64,000 nucleotides of DNA from Streptomyces sp. NBC_00078 (GCF_026343335.1 NZ_JAPELX010000001.1:6634001-6698000); one strand, 5' to 3'. Shown: positions 9,100 through 17,538, numbered from the stretch's first letter. Notes: generated by a model from the letters alone, not told the origin. A program made the numbers and translations.

Positions 9100-10449
9100 T
9101 CAGCGGGCGAGTGGCAGGGCCGCCAGCTCCGCCACGATCAGGGTCAGCGGGCCGAACAGGGCGAGCAGCGTGCCCGCACGGAGGGCGGCGGCACCGCGCA
9201 GCATCGTGGTGGGGGCACCCAGGCGCAACAGGGCGGCCGTGGTGTCGGCCCGGGCGTGCTTGGCCTCCACGGCGGTGGTGAGCAGCGTGGCGACGGTGCA
9301 GCCGGTGACGAGAAACGTGCCGACGGTGGTGAGCGGGCCGAGGGAGGGTGAACTGGTCTGGTACAGCGCCGTCATGGCGAACGCGCCGGAGGCGGCCGCG
9401 CTGACGACGCCGAGCGGGCGCCCGATGCGGGTGGCCTCCTCCATCAGGACGCGGCCGGCGAGCAGTCGCAGGGCGCCGGGGCGGGCCGCCTGCAGGAGAC
9501 GGCCGCACAAGTGGGTCAGGCCGGGCCCCGCGAGAGCCAGGCCGAGGGCGGTGAGGGCCCAGCCGGCGACGACCGCCGGGGTGCCCGATGTGAGGCCGCC
9601 GGGGAGGGCGAGCCCGGGTACGGCCGAGGTGCTGCCCGCGTAGGCCTGAACGGCCAGGCCGACGGTGAGTACGGAGATCCCCCAGGGCAGGCCCGCGGGG
9701 GCGCTGTGGGGCGCCGCGGGCTGGGTGGGGTCGGAGTCGGGCGTGGCGGTGACGGGGGCCGGTTCCGAAGAGGCGGGGTGGCCTTGGGACGGCGGTGCGG
9801 CGGCGGGACGGTGGCCCGTGCCCCGCCGGTGGGCGCCGAAGCGGCCGTACGTCCCGAAGGTCTCCCGTGCCACCGACCGGCCGTACGCCCCGAAGCGGCC
9901 GTAACGGCGCGCTGCCGTCCGTGCCGCGGTCGGCCTCGCGTACCGCGGGGCCAGCACGAGCGCCACCGTCACCGAGGAGATCGCCGGGACCAGCGCCAGC
10001 AGGGTCAGGGACGCCGGGAGGGGCAACGGCTGGTCGGCGGCCAGGAAGGCCGAGGCCGCGCCGTCGAAGGGCAGGCCCGTGAGGTCGCCGCGGAGCTGGA
10101 GGAAGAGCAGGAGGGCCAGCAGCGAGCCCAGCGTGCACGACAGGGCCGTGGTCATGGCCGAGATCGTCATCAGGCGGCTTGGGCCCAGGCCGATGGCCGA
10201 CAGGCCGGGGCGCGGTTTCGTGGCCGGGTCGGTGCGGGCCACCGCCACCGCGAGGTGGACGGTGGCGGCCAGCGGGGTCAGGCACCAGGCCAGACGCAGG
10301 GCCGAGCCGGAGGGGTTCTCCGCGTGGCTCATCGCGTAGCCGAGGGCGCACAGCAGAAGGAAGCCCGTGCCGGCCGACGCCAGCGCCACCAGAACGCGGC
10401 GCAGCTGTACGGCCGGGTGGGCGCCGCGGGTCAGACGGAGAGCGAGCAC
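9100..10449 (-). CDS. ABC transporter permease-like membrane protein
   Basis: About 449 residues with around eight to ten hydrophobic segments. A central low-complexity cytoplasmic loop (about residues 175-250) contains the repeated motif YGRFG and many Pro, Ala and Arg residues. The GTG at 10449 overlaps the stop of the upstream ATPase gene by 19 bases, so the two should be translated together. Upstream in-frame sequence is a shadow of the ATPase gene and was excluded. The C-terminal half (EEATRIGRPLGVVSAAASGAFA onwards, split here) resembles FtsX-type permeases in pattern only. The transported substrate is unknown. Confidence 0.7.
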   Translation of the reverse strand: MLALRLTRGAHPAVQLRRVLVALASAGTGFLLLCALGYAMSHAENPSGSALRLAWCLTPLAATVHLAVAVARTDPATKPRPGLSAIGLGPSRLMTISAMTTALSCTLGSLLALLLFLQLRGDLTGLPFDGAASAFLAADQPLPLPASLTLLALVPAISSVTVALVLAPRYARPTAARTAARRYGRFGAYGRSVARETFGTYGRFGAHRRGTGHRPAAAPPSQGHPASSEPAPVTATPDSDPTQPAAPHSAPAGLPWGISVLTVGLAVQAYAGSTSAVPGLALPGGLTSGTPAVVAGWALTALGLALAGPGLTHLCGRLLQAARPGALRLLAGRVLMEEATRIGRPLGVVSAAASGAFAMTALYQTSSPSLGPLTTVGTFLVTGCTVATLLTTAVEAKHARADTTAALLRLGAPTTMLRGAAALRAGTLLALFGPLTLIVAELAALPLAR

Positions 10450-11171
10450 GCGGCCCGGCCTTCCGTCTCGGCGGCCGGGGGCAGATGGACCGTGTTCACA
10501 CGCCGGCCGTCCAGCAGCGACACCGTGCGGTCGGCGAGGGCCGCGGTCTCCGCGTCGTGGGTGGCCAGGACGACCGTGATGCCGTGCGAGCGGGCCGCCG
10601 TGGTGAGCGTGCGCAGGACGTGGGCGCGGTCGGCGCGGTGCAGGGGGGCGGTGGGCTCGTCCGCGAACAGGACGGTGGGGGCCGGGGCGAGGGCCCGGGC
10701 GATCGACACGCGCTGCCGCTCGGCCTGCTTCAGTTCGTGCGGGCGCCGACGGGACTTGTCGCCGACGTCGAGGCGCTCCAGCCACTCCAGGGCGGCCGTC
10801 TTGGCGCGGCGGCGGCTGGTGCCGCGGAGCATCAGGGGCAGCGCTGCGTTCTCCCAGGCGTTCAGCTCGGGGACGAGCACGGGGGCCGGGTCGATCCAGC
10901 CGAACCGGTCGCGGCGCAGACGCTCACGGGCCAGGGGGCCCATGGTGTGGACCGGCGCGCTGTTGAACCAGACCTCGCCGCGTTGGGCCGGGACCAGGCC
11001 CGACAGGCAGCGCAGAAGCGTGGTCTTGCCGCTGCCCCGGGGGCCGCTGACGGCGAGGATCTCGCCCACCTTGACGCCGATCGAGACGCCGCTGAGCGCG
11101 GGCGAGCCGTCCCTGTGCTGGAAGTGCAGGGCTCGTGCCCAGAGCACGTCGTTGTCCGGCGGGGCCACCAT
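10431..11171 (-). CDS. ABC transporter ATP-binding protein with degenerate motifs
   Basis: 246 residues. Walker A is intact (SGPRGSGKTT, about residue 37) and Walker B is intact (VLFADEP). The signature is LKQAERQRVSIARAL instead of LSGGQ, and the Q-loop region reads RFGWIDPAPVL, without the usual glutamine. The order and the PELNAWENAALPL segment place it with MacB/LolD-like ATPases. The ATG at 11171 was chosen because GAGGTG precedes it and upstream codons look non-coding. It forms a two-gene unit with the overlapping permease. ATP hydrolysis may be weak or altered; it could act as a sensor or resistance module rather than a pump. Confidence 0.78.
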   Translation of the reverse strand: MVAPPDNDVLWARALHFQHRDGSPALSGVSIGVKVGEILAVSGPRGSGKTTLLRCLSGLVPAQRGEVWFNSAPVHTMGPLARERLRRDRFGWIDPAPVLVPELNAWENAALPLMLRGTSRRRAKTAALEWLERLDVGDKSRRRPHELKQAERQRVSIARALAPAPTVLFADEPTAPLHRADRAHVLRTLTTAARSHGITVVLATHDAETAALADRTVSLLDGRRVNTVHLPPAAETEGRAACSLSV

Positions 11172-11392
11172 CCGCGTACACCTCGGTTCAGATCCGTTTT
11201 TGCCGTGCCACATCCCCCGTGCGGGGGAACGAAGACAGGGCCGATCGGTCACTCGGCACGCTAGGCAGTTCAGGTGTGGATGCCGGACAGCACACGGCCC
11301 CGGGCCCCCGTTTCTCACTCGAACGGGCGGCACCGGGGCCGGTGTTGATCATCCAGAACGAAGATCGGTCCACGGGGACCGGTCCACGCAGA

Positions 11393-12757
11393 TCAGAGCT
11401 TCGTCCACGCCTCGGTCAGGGTCGCGCGCAGGATCTGCTCGATCTCGTCGAAGGTCTCCTGGTTGGAGATCAGCGGCGGGGCGAGCTGGACGACCGGGTC
11501 GCCGCGGTCGTCGGCACGGCAGTACAGGCCGTTGTCGTACAGGGCCTTGGAGAGGAAGCCGTACAGGACGCGCTCCGTCTCCTCCTCGTTGAAGGACTCC
11601 TTGGTGTGCTTGTCCTTCACCAGCTCGATGCCGTAGAAGAAGCCGTTGCCGCGGACGTCGCCGACGATCGGCAGGTCGTGCAGCTTCTCCAGGGTCGAGC
11701 GGAAGTTGCCCTCGTTGTCGAGCACGTGCTGGTTGAGGTTCTCGCGCTCGAACAGGTCGAGGTTGGCGAGGCCGACGGCCGCGGAGACCGGGTGGCCGCC
11801 GAAGGTGTAGCCGTGCAGGAAGGTGTTGTCGCCCTTGTAGAACGGCTCGGCGAGGCGGTCGGAGATGATGCAGGCGCCGATCGGGGAGTAGCCCGAGGTC
11901 ATGCCCTTGGCGCAGGTGATCATGTCCGGGACGTAGCCGAACTTGTCGCAGGCGAAGGTCGTGCCCAGGCGGCCGAAGGCGCAGATGACCTCGTCCGAGA
12001 CCAGCAGCACGTCGTACTGGTCGCAGATCTCGCGCACCCGCTGGAAGTATCCGGGCGGGGGCGGGAAGCAGCCGCCGGCGTTCTGCACGGGCTCCAGGAA
12101 GACCGCGGCGACCGTCTCCGGGCCCTCGAAGAGGATCTGCTGCTCGATCTGGTCGGCGGCCCAGCGGCCGAAGGCCTCCGGGTCGTCGCCGAAGAGCGGG
12201 GCGCGGTAGATGTTGGTGTTCGGGACCTTGTGCGCGCCCGGGACGAGCGGCTCGAACGGGGCCTTCAATGCCGGCAGGCCCGTGATCGACAGGGCTCCCT
12301 GCGGGGTGCCGTGGTAGGCGACCGCGCGCGAGATGACCTTGTACTTGTTGGGCTTGCCCGTCAGCTTGAAGTACTGCTTGGCGAGCTTCCAGGCGGTCTC
12401 CACCGCCTCACCGCCGCCGGTGGTGAAGAAGACCTTGTTCAGGTCGCCCGGGGCCTGGTCGGCAAGGCGCTCGGCCAGTTCCACGGCCTTCGGGTGGGCG
12501 TAGGACCACACCGGGAAGAACGCCAGCTCCTGCCCCTGCTTGAAGGCCGCCTCGGCGAGCTCCACGCGGCCGTGGCCGGCCTGGACCACGAACAGCCCCG
12601 CGAGACCGTCGAGGTAGCGCTTGCCCTTGTCGTCGTAGATATGCGTGCCCTCGCCCCGGACGATGGTCGGGACCGGCGAGTTCTCGTACGAGGACATGCG
12701 GGTGAAGTGCATCCACAGGTGGTCGTACGCGGTGCGGCTGAGGTCCTTGGTGCTCAC
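11393..12757 (-). CDS. Class III aminotransferase, probably putrescine/omega-amino acid:pyruvate type
   Basis: A PLP-dependent fold type I aminotransferase of 454 residues. The family signatures are clear: GGGEAVETAWKLA, the DEVICAFGR motif carrying the PLP-ring aspartate, the lysine in CAKGMTSGYSP that would form the Schiff base, and the FLHGYTFGGHP segment. It resembles Streptomyces enzymes annotated as aspartate aminotransferase family proteins and linked to polyamine or beta-alanine breakdown. The GTG start lies 19 bases after the stop of an Lrp-type gene on the same strand, inside a duplicated 16-bp element. Together with the divergent aminoaldehyde dehydrogenase it would convert putrescine to GABA through aminobutyraldehyde. 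The substrate is inferred from context. Confidence 0.88.
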   Translation of the reverse strand: MSTKDLSRTAYDHLWMHFTRMSSYENSPVPTIVRGEGTHIYDDKGKRYLDGLAGLFVVQAGHGRVELAEAAFKQGQELAFFPVWSYAHPKAVELAERLADQAPGDLNKVFFTTGGGEAVETAWKLAKQYFKLTGKPNKYKVISRAVAYHGTPQGALSITGLPALKAPFEPLVPGAHKVPNTNIYRAPLFGDDPEAFGRWAADQIEQQILFEGPETVAAVFLEPVQNAGGCFPPPPGYFQRVREICDQYDVLLVSDEVICAFGRLGTTFACDKFGYVPDMITCAKGMTSGYSPIGACIISDRLAEPFYKGDNTFLHGYTFGGHPVSAAVGLANLDLFERENLNQHVLDNEGNFRSTLEKLHDLPIVGDVRGNGFFYGIELVKDKHTKESFNEEETERVLYGFLSKALYDNGLYCRADDRGDPVVQLAPPLISNQETFDEIEQILRATLTEAWTKL

Positions 12758-12785
12758 GGTTATCGGGTCCTCACGGTTATCGGGT
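12753..12785 (-). repeat. Perfect 16-bp direct duplication at the lrp/aminotransferase junction
   Basis: CTCACGGTTATCGGGT occurs at 12753-12768 and 12770-12785. On the minus strand, each copy reads ACCCGATAACCGTGAG. The first copy supplies the Lrp stop codon and, through GTGAGGA, the Shine-Dalgarno; the second supplies the GTGAGC start of the aminotransferase gene. Confidence 0.85.
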
Positions 12786-13292
12786 TCCCCACATGTAGGT
12801 CTGCTTCTTGAGCTTCAGGTAGACGAAGCTCTCGGTGGAGCGCACGCCGGGCAGCGCCCGGATGCGTTTGTTGATGACGTCCAGCAGGTGGTCGTCGTCC
12901 TCGCAGACGATCTCGGCGAGGATGTCGAACGAGCCCGCCGTCATCACCACGTACTCGACTTCCGGCATGGCCGTCAGCGCCTCGGCCACCGGGTCCAGGT
13001 CGCCCTCGACGTGGACACCGACCATCGCCTGCCGGCGGAAACCCACGGTGAGCGGGTCCGTGACGGCGACGATCTGCATCACGCCCTGGTCGAGCAGCTT
13101 CTGGACGCGCTGGCGCACGGCCGCCTCGGACAGGCCGACGGCCTTGCCGATCGCGGCGTAGGGCCGGCGGCCGTCCTCCTGGAGCTGTTCGATGATGGCG
13201 AGGGAGACGGCATCCAGATGAGGAGTGCCGTTTCTGGACTCGCGGGAGTCCCTGTGCTCTGCGCTTCGACTGGCCACGAGCTCACTGTGCAC
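12777..13292 (-). CDS. Lrp/AsnC family transcriptional regulator
   Basis: About 171 residues. An N-terminal helix-turn-helix (IIEQLQEDGRRPYAAIGKAV followed by GLSEAAVRQRVQKL, about residues 30-70) precedes the alpha-beta RAM ligand-sensing domain (about 80-160, with VMTAGSFDILAEIVCEDD). The GTG at 13292 is the most likely start; GTG at 13277 and a TTG at 13313 are also possible. It is transcribed away from the aminoaldehyde dehydrogenase, with 175 bases of shared upstream DNA, and upstream of the aminotransferase in an apparent operon. This arrangement suggests control of both units by an amino acid or polyamine, by analogy with other Lrp proteins. Confidence 0.9.
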   Translation of the reverse strand: MHSELVASRSAEHRDSRESRNGTPHLDAVSLAIIEQLQEDGRRPYAAIGKAVGLSEAAVRQRVQKLLDQGVMQIVAVTDPLTVGFRRQAMVGVHVEGDLDPVAEALTAMPEVEYVVMTAGSFDILAEIVCEDDDHLLDVINKRIRALPGVRSTESFVYLKLKKQTYMWGTR

Positions 13293-13467
13293 GACGTCTC
13301 GACCGTTCCGCAAGGGCAGACCAATGAAATTCGTTGTTTACGTGACTAAGACCTGCGGATTTCGTAGTCTTCCGGCGATCGGGGGTGTTGAAAACGTGGG
13401 CTTGCGGATTAGGGTGGTGTCTCAGCCAATGGACACGTTGGATCCACTCGAACTTGGAGGGCCGGCA

Positions 13468-14907
13468 GTGAGCACCGAGCTGCGTCGTCTGCGCAATTAC
13501 ATCGACGGTGAGTTCCGGGACGCCGCCGACGGACGGACCACGGAGGTGGTCAACCCCGTGACGGGCGAGGCGTACGCGACCGCGCCGCTGTCCGGGGCGG
13601 CGGACGTCGACGCCGCGATGGCGGCCGCCGCCGCGGCCTTCCCGGCCTGGCGCGACACCACCCCCTCCGAGCGTCAGAAGGCCCTGCTGAAGATCGCGGA
13701 CGCGTTCGAGGAGCGTGCCGAGGAACTCATCGCGGCCGAGGTGGAGAACACGGGCAAGCCGATCGGACTCACGCGGTCCGAGGAGATCCCGCCCATGGTC
13801 GACCAGATCCGCTTCTTCGCGGGTGCGGCCCGGATGCTGGAGGGGCGCAGCGCCGGCGAGTACATGGAGGGGCTGACCTCGATCGTCCGCCGCGAGCCGA
13901 TCGGCGTCTGCGCGCAGGTCGCGCCGTGGAACTACCCGATGATGATGGCCGTGTGGAAGTTCGCCCCGGCGCTCGCCGCGGGCAACACGGTCGTGCTGAA
14001 GCCCTCGGACACGACCCCCGCGTCGACCGTGCTCATCGCCGACATCATCGGCTCCATCCTGCCCACGGGCGTCTTCAACGTCATCACGGGCGACCGTGAC
14101 ACCGGCCGGCTGATGGTCGAGCACACGACCCCGGCGATGGCGTCCATCACCGGCTCCGTGCGCGCCGGCATGTCGGTCGCCGAGTCGGCGTCCAAGGACC
14201 TCAAGCGGGTCCACCTGGAGCTGGGCGGCAAGGCGCCGGTCGTGGTCTTCGAGGACACCGACATCGCCAAGGCCGTCGAGGACATCTCGGTGGCGGGCTT
14301 CTTCAACGCCGGCCAGGACTGTACGGCGGCGACACGTGTCCTCGTCCAGGAGGGCATCCACGACGAGTTCGTGGCCGCGCTCGCGAAGGCGGCCGCCGAG
14401 ACGAAGACCGGCCGGCCGGACGACGAGGACGTACTCTTCGGCCCGCTCAACAACCCGAACCAGCTGAAGCAGGTCTCCGGCTTCATCGAGCGGCTGCCCG
14501 CCCACGCGAAGGTCGAGGCCGGTGGCCACCAGGTCGGCGAGAAGGGGTACTTCTACGCGCCGACCGTCGTGTCCGGGCTGAAGCAGGACGACGAGATCGT
14601 CCAGAGGGAGATCTTCGGGCCGGTGATCACCGTCCAGTCCTTCACCGACGAGGAGCAGGCCGTGGAGTGGGCCAACGGCGTGGAGTACGCGCTGGCGTCG
14701 TCGGTGTGGACCAAGGACCACGGGCGTGCGATGCGCATGTCGAAGAAGCTCGACTTCGGGTGCGTGTGGATCAACACGCACATTCCGCTGGTCGCCGAGA
14801 TGCCGCACGGCGGGTTCAAGAAGTCCGGGTACGGCAAGGACCTGTCGGCGTACGGCTTCGACGACTACACGCGGATCAAGCACGTGATGACGTCGCTGGA
14901 CGGCTAG
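13468..14907 (+). CDS. Gamma-aminobutyraldehyde dehydrogenase (copy 1)
   Basis: A 479-residue NAD-dependent aldehyde dehydrogenase of the PuuC/PatD/betaine-aldehyde group. Catalytic features: AQVAPWNYP (oxyanion asparagine), ELGGKAP (general base Glu) and NAGQDCTAATR (nucleophile Cys). The GTG at 13468 is preceded by GGAGG at 13456-13460 and begins STELRRLRNYIDGEFRDAAD; a longer in-frame read-through would run into the divergent lrp gene. It is a paralogue of the enzyme at 24894-26429. Its position opposite Lrp and the aminotransferase indicates oxidation of 4-aminobutanal to GABA during putrescine breakdown; related aminoaldehydes are also possible substrates. Confidence 0.9.
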   Translation: MSTELRRLRNYIDGEFRDAADGRTTEVVNPVTGEAYATAPLSGAADVDAAMAAAAAAFPAWRDTTPSERQKALLKIADAFEERAEELIAAEVENTGKPIGLTRSEEIPPMVDQIRFFAGAARMLEGRSAGEYMEGLTSIVRREPIGVCAQVAPWNYPMMMAVWKFAPALAAGNTVVLKPSDTTPASTVLIADIIGSILPTGVFNVITGDRDTGRLMVEHTTPAMASITGSVRAGMSVAESASKDLKRVHLELGGKAPVVVFEDTDIAKAVEDISVAGFFNAGQDCTAATRVLVQEGIHDEFVAALAKAAAETKTGRPDDEDVLFGPLNNPNQLKQVSGFIERLPAHAKVEAGGHQVGEKGYFYAPTVVSGLKQDDEIVQREIFGPVITVQSFTDEEQAVEWANGVEYALASSVWTKDHGRAMRMSKKLDFGCVWINTHIPLVAEMPHGGFKKSGYGKDLSAYGFDDYTRIKHVMTSLDG

Positions 14908-14934
14908 TCCTCCGGTCGCCCGGATTCGAAAAGG

Positions 14935-14966
14935 CGCTGCCCGTGCCGATGTCGGCACGGGCAGCG
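14935..14966 (+). terminator. Strong terminator hairpin after the aminoaldehyde dehydrogenase
   Basis: A perfect 15-bp inverted repeat (CGCTGCCCGTGCCGA / TCGGCACGGGCAGCG) with a 2-nt centre, 28 bases after the stop codon. There is no U-run. Confidence 0.8.
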
Positions 14967-14999
14967 TCGGCGTGCGGTCGCGGCCGCCTCGGGTGACTT

Positions 15000-15242
15000 C
15001 ACGTCGAACCGGTCGATCACCATGAAGGCGCCGCTGTTCTTGGTGAGGGTGAGGGTGTGCCGTCCGGCCGTCAGACCGCTGACCGTGTAGACGGTCTGCT
15101 GGACGTGGCGGCTGGTGGCGTTGGCGTTGACGGTGCCCTGCGAGGCTCCGTCGAGGGAGACCGCGATCGTGCCTTCGTCGGTGTTGGTCTCGGTGATCAC
15201 GTCGATCCAGGTGCCGACGAAGGTGACCGTCTGCGCTATCAC
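15000..15242 (-). pseudogene. C-terminal remnant of a secreted glycoside hydrolase
   Basis: About 80 codons read as a beta-sandwich carbohydrate-enzyme tail: FVGTWIDVITETNTDEG, then QQTVYTVSGLTAGRHTLTLT and AFMVIDRFDV. I recognise this as the terminal module of several Streptomyces glycoside hydrolases (fucosidase- and arabinofuranosidase-type proteins). No catalytic domain precedes it; the frame joins arginine-rich non-coding sequence on both sides and an IS remnant lies directly upstream. It is therefore the stump of a deleted gene. Confidence 0.6.
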
Positions 15243-15336
15243 GAACCTGCACGTGCACCGGGCCGGGCCGGCACGGCTCGCCGCGTGGTTCCGCCGCCGC
15301 CGGCACATCGAGAACCGGGATCCGTTGGGTCCGCGA

Positions 15337-15616
15337 CGTTTTGGCGAGTCTGCGGCAGCAGATCAGAGTGCAGGCGATGCTGGTGAATGCCAGGAAGTGG
15401 TCGGCTGTGCGTTCGTAGCGGCGGTGCGGGCGTCGGCATCCGGCGATCCAGGACATGGTGCGTTCGATCGTCCGGCGGTGGCCGGCCGAGCCGTGGCGAG
15501 GTCTCGATGCCTCTGCGGGAGATGCGGTGCCGGATCCCTCGGCTGGACAACCATCGCCGCAGGTGGTTGTAGTCGTGGCTCCCGCCGCGTCCGGTCCGGG
15601 GCCGAGGACGGATCCG
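15337..15616 (-). pseudogene. IS5-family transposase remnant (C-terminal part, frameshifted)
   Basis: Minus-strand reading gives GGSHDYNHLRRWLSSRGIRH, RISRRGIETS and then, after a one-base shift near 15474, RRTIERTMSWIAGCRRPHRR and FLAFTSIACTLICCRRL. These blocks are the C-terminal DDE region of Streptomyces IS5-type transposases; the Glu of the triad lies in the TIERTMSW segment. The N-terminal two thirds and recognisable terminal inverted repeats are absent. The element is dead and marks an old insertion and deletion between the dehydrogenase and the YceI gene. Confidence 0.75.
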
Positions 15617-15638
15617 GTCGGCCGTCAGCCGCGCGGTG

Positions 15639-16307
15639 TCATGTCATACGGATGGCGGCGATGTCGAACTGGAGGCGCACCTTCTCGCTCACCATGGCAC
15701 CGCCCTCCTTCAGCCGCTGGTTGTAGGTCAGGCCCCAATCGGAGCGGTTGATGGTGGTCGTACCGTCGAAGCCCACCCGCTCGTCCCCGAACGGGTCGGT
15801 GACATGGCCTATGTAGGTGAGTTCCAGGTCGACCGGCCGGGTGGCGTTCTTGATGGTCAGGTCGCCGTGCATGCGGTAGACGTCGCTGCCCACGAGCTGC
15901 ACTGCCGTACTGACGAAGCGCAGATGGGGATAGGTCGCCGCGTCCAGGAAGTCGCGGTGGACCAGATGGGCGTCGCGCTGTTCCACGCCGGTGTCGACCG
16001 ACGCGGTGGACAGCACGATCTCGGCGCGTGAACGGGATGGATCTCGGCCGTCGAAGTAGAGCCGGCTCTGGTACTCGGTGAACGCTCCCCGCACGGTCGT
16101 GACCAGGGCGTGGCGGACGGAGAAACCGATACGACTGTGCGCCGGGTCGATCATCCACTCGCCGGTCAACGCCGCCTGTGCGGGATCCGACAGGTTCGTC
16201 GTCGGGGCGAACGCCGGTGGCTGATGGGGCCGTTGCGAAGCGGGAGCGGTGGACGGGGTGGGGGGAGCCGGGCGGCGCAGGGACGCACCCCGGGTGAACA
16301 GGTTCAT
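15639..16307 (-). CDS. YceI family protein
   Basis: 222 residues. After a Pro/Ala-rich N-terminal stretch of about 45 residues the YceI lipocalin-like domain runs to the end: GEWMIDPAHSRIGFSVRHAL, then the VDTGVEQRDAHLVHRDFLDA motif and the WGLTYNQRLKEGG signature. Family members bind isoprenoid or similar lipids (polyprenyl carriers), mostly in the periplasm; here no clear signal peptide is seen, so it may be cytoplasmic. The gene is divergent from the sortase-substrate gene and adjoins the IS5 remnant. Confidence 0.88.
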   Translation of the reverse strand: MNLFTRGASLRRPAPPTPSTAPASQRPHQPPAFAPTTNLSDPAQAALTGEWMIDPAHSRIGFSVRHALVTTVRGAFTEYQSRLYFDGRDPSRSRAEIVLSTASVDTGVEQRDAHLVHRDFLDAATYPHLRFVSTAVQLVGSDVYRMHGDLTIKNATRPVDLELTYIGHVTDPFGDERVGFDGTTTINRSDWGLTYNQRLKEGGAMVSEKVRLQFDIAAIRMT

Positions 16308-16510
16308 GATTCACGTAACTACGTCATGCCGAGGAGCGCCGCAAGCCTCCTTCAAGACCCGCGCACACGGTCGTCACGAATCGCCCAACCGAAGCCGCTG
16401 ACTTTGCGATCTCTTTACAACCTGGGTCATGGCTGCCTCGTCTCTTCGCTCGATCAGTGACACAGCCCGCCCGGCCGACTTCCGGGCGGACCGACGAAAG
16501 AGAGCGATTC

Positions 16511-16888
16511 ATGCGCCGAACCGGCCTCAGTGCCTTGGCAGTTGCGTGCACCGCCGTGCTGGCGGGCGCGGTGCCCGCGTTCGCCGACGGGGCGTCCGCG
16601 GCTCCGAGCCCCGTCCCCTCCGCGACCCGCGCGCCCAGCGCCGGCCCCACGTCCGCCCCCGCCGAGAGCACCACCCCGAGCGCCGTGCCGAGTGCGGCCC
16701 CGACCCGGGCGCCGTCGCCCGGTCAGGTCTCCATCGTGCCGAGCGGTGCGCCCAACACCGGTGTGGCGCCGACCTCTTCGGACTCGTCGGGCGCGGGCGC
16801 TCTGATCGGCGGGGGCGCCGCCGCGGCCGTCGCCCTCGGCGGTGGCGCGGTCTTCATCGTGCGCCGCCGGCGGGCGAACGGGGCATGA
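16511..16888 (+). CDS. Small Pro/Ser/Ala-rich surface protein, candidate sortase substrate
   Basis: 125 residues. There is a signal peptide (about 1-26, ending AVPAFA), a low-complexity stalk of Pro, Ser, Ala and Thr (about 28-78), then APNTG at residue 80, a Gly/Ala hydrophobic helix and the terminal RRRRANGA. The layout is that of an LPxTG-type protein with APNTG as a variant sorting motif. The ATG at 16511 follows AGAGCG and gives a clean signal peptide. Its stop codon overlaps the start of the sortase gene (ATGA), which strongly suggests enzyme and substrate are made together. The protein has almost no folded domain, so it may serve as a wall spacer or a scaffold. Confidence 0.8.
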   Translation: MRRTGLSALAVACTAVLAGAVPAFADGASAAPSPVPSATRAPSAGPTSAPAESTTPSAVPSAAPTRAPSPGQVSIVPSGAPNTGVAPTSSDSSGAGALIGGGAAAAVALGGGAVFIVRRRRANGA

Positions 16889-17538
16889 GTCCGCTCTCCA
16901 GGCGCGCCTTCGCCGCCGCGGCGCTCGCCGCGCTCCTCGCGGGCTGCGGCGGCCCGGGCGCCACGAACGGCAACTCCCCGGACGGGAGCCGGGCGAGCGA
17001 CGCGTCGTCCTCCGCCTCGTCGTCCTCTGCACCGTCGTCCTCCGCGCCACCGCACGCCGGGCCGGTGTCCGCGGTGGGGCGATCGACCCCGGTCAGGCTC
17101 CGGATACCGGCCATCGGGGTCGACACCCCGGTCATGAAGCTGGGCCTGGCCGCGGACGGCACCGTGCAGGTGCCGCCGATCGCGGCGCACGACCGCGCGG
17201 GCTGGTACGAACACTCCCCGACGCCGGGGCAGACCGGTCCGTCGGTGATCCTCGGCCATGTCACGGTCGGCGCCTACGGAGACGGGGTCTTCCGGCACCT
17301 GAAGGACCTGCACAAGGGGGAGCGGATCGTGGCGCGCCTGGAGAACGGCACGGCTGCGGTGTTCGCCGTGACCGACGTGCGGACGGTCGCCAAGGCCGCC
17401 TTCCCGTCGAAGGAGGTGTACGGGAACGTGAAGCGGCCGGAGCTGCGGCTGATCACGTGCGGCGGCGAACGGAGCGGTGACGGATACCTCGACAACGTGA
17501 TCGTCTTCGCGGCGCTGAGATCGTCTTCACGGGACTGA
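16885..17538 (+). CDS. Class F-type sortase
   Basis: 217 residues. An N-terminal hydrophobic segment with the lipobox-like LAGCGG (about residues 14-20) and a Ser-rich linker (about 30-60) precede the sortase beta-barrel. The catalytic His is in ILGHVTVG (His125) and the catalytic Cys in LITCGG (Cys192). The catalytic Arg that usually lies 10-15 residues after Cys is not obvious: the segment reads GERSGDGYLDNVIVFA, with Arg only at the third position. This protein could therefore be atypical. It overlaps the upstream substrate gene by four bases. Sortases cleave the sorting motif and transfer the protein to cell-wall peptidoglycan on the outer face of the membrane. Confidence 0.85.
   Translation: MSPLSRRAFAAAALAALLAGCGGPGATNGNSPDGSRASDASSSASSSSAPSSSAPPHAGPVSAVGRSTPVRLRIPAIGVDTPVMKLGLAADGTVQVPPIAAHDRAGWYEHSPTPGQTGPSVILGHVTVGAYGDGVFRHLKDLHKGERIVARLENGTAAVFAVTDVRTVAKAAFPSKEVYGNVKRPELRLITCGGERSGDGYLDNVIVFAALRSSSRD

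Noticed and set aside
9511-11592. 693-codon plus-strand frame opposite the ABC ATPase/permease pair
   Set aside because: Translated sequence is Arg/Gly/Ala-rich without motifs, and the minus strand carries Walker motifs and membrane helices.
13282-15456. 724-codon minus-strand frame that starts with transposase-like residues
   Set aside because: Only its first 40 codons are real (IS5 remnant after a frameshift); the rest is the shadow of the aminoaldehyde dehydrogenase gene.
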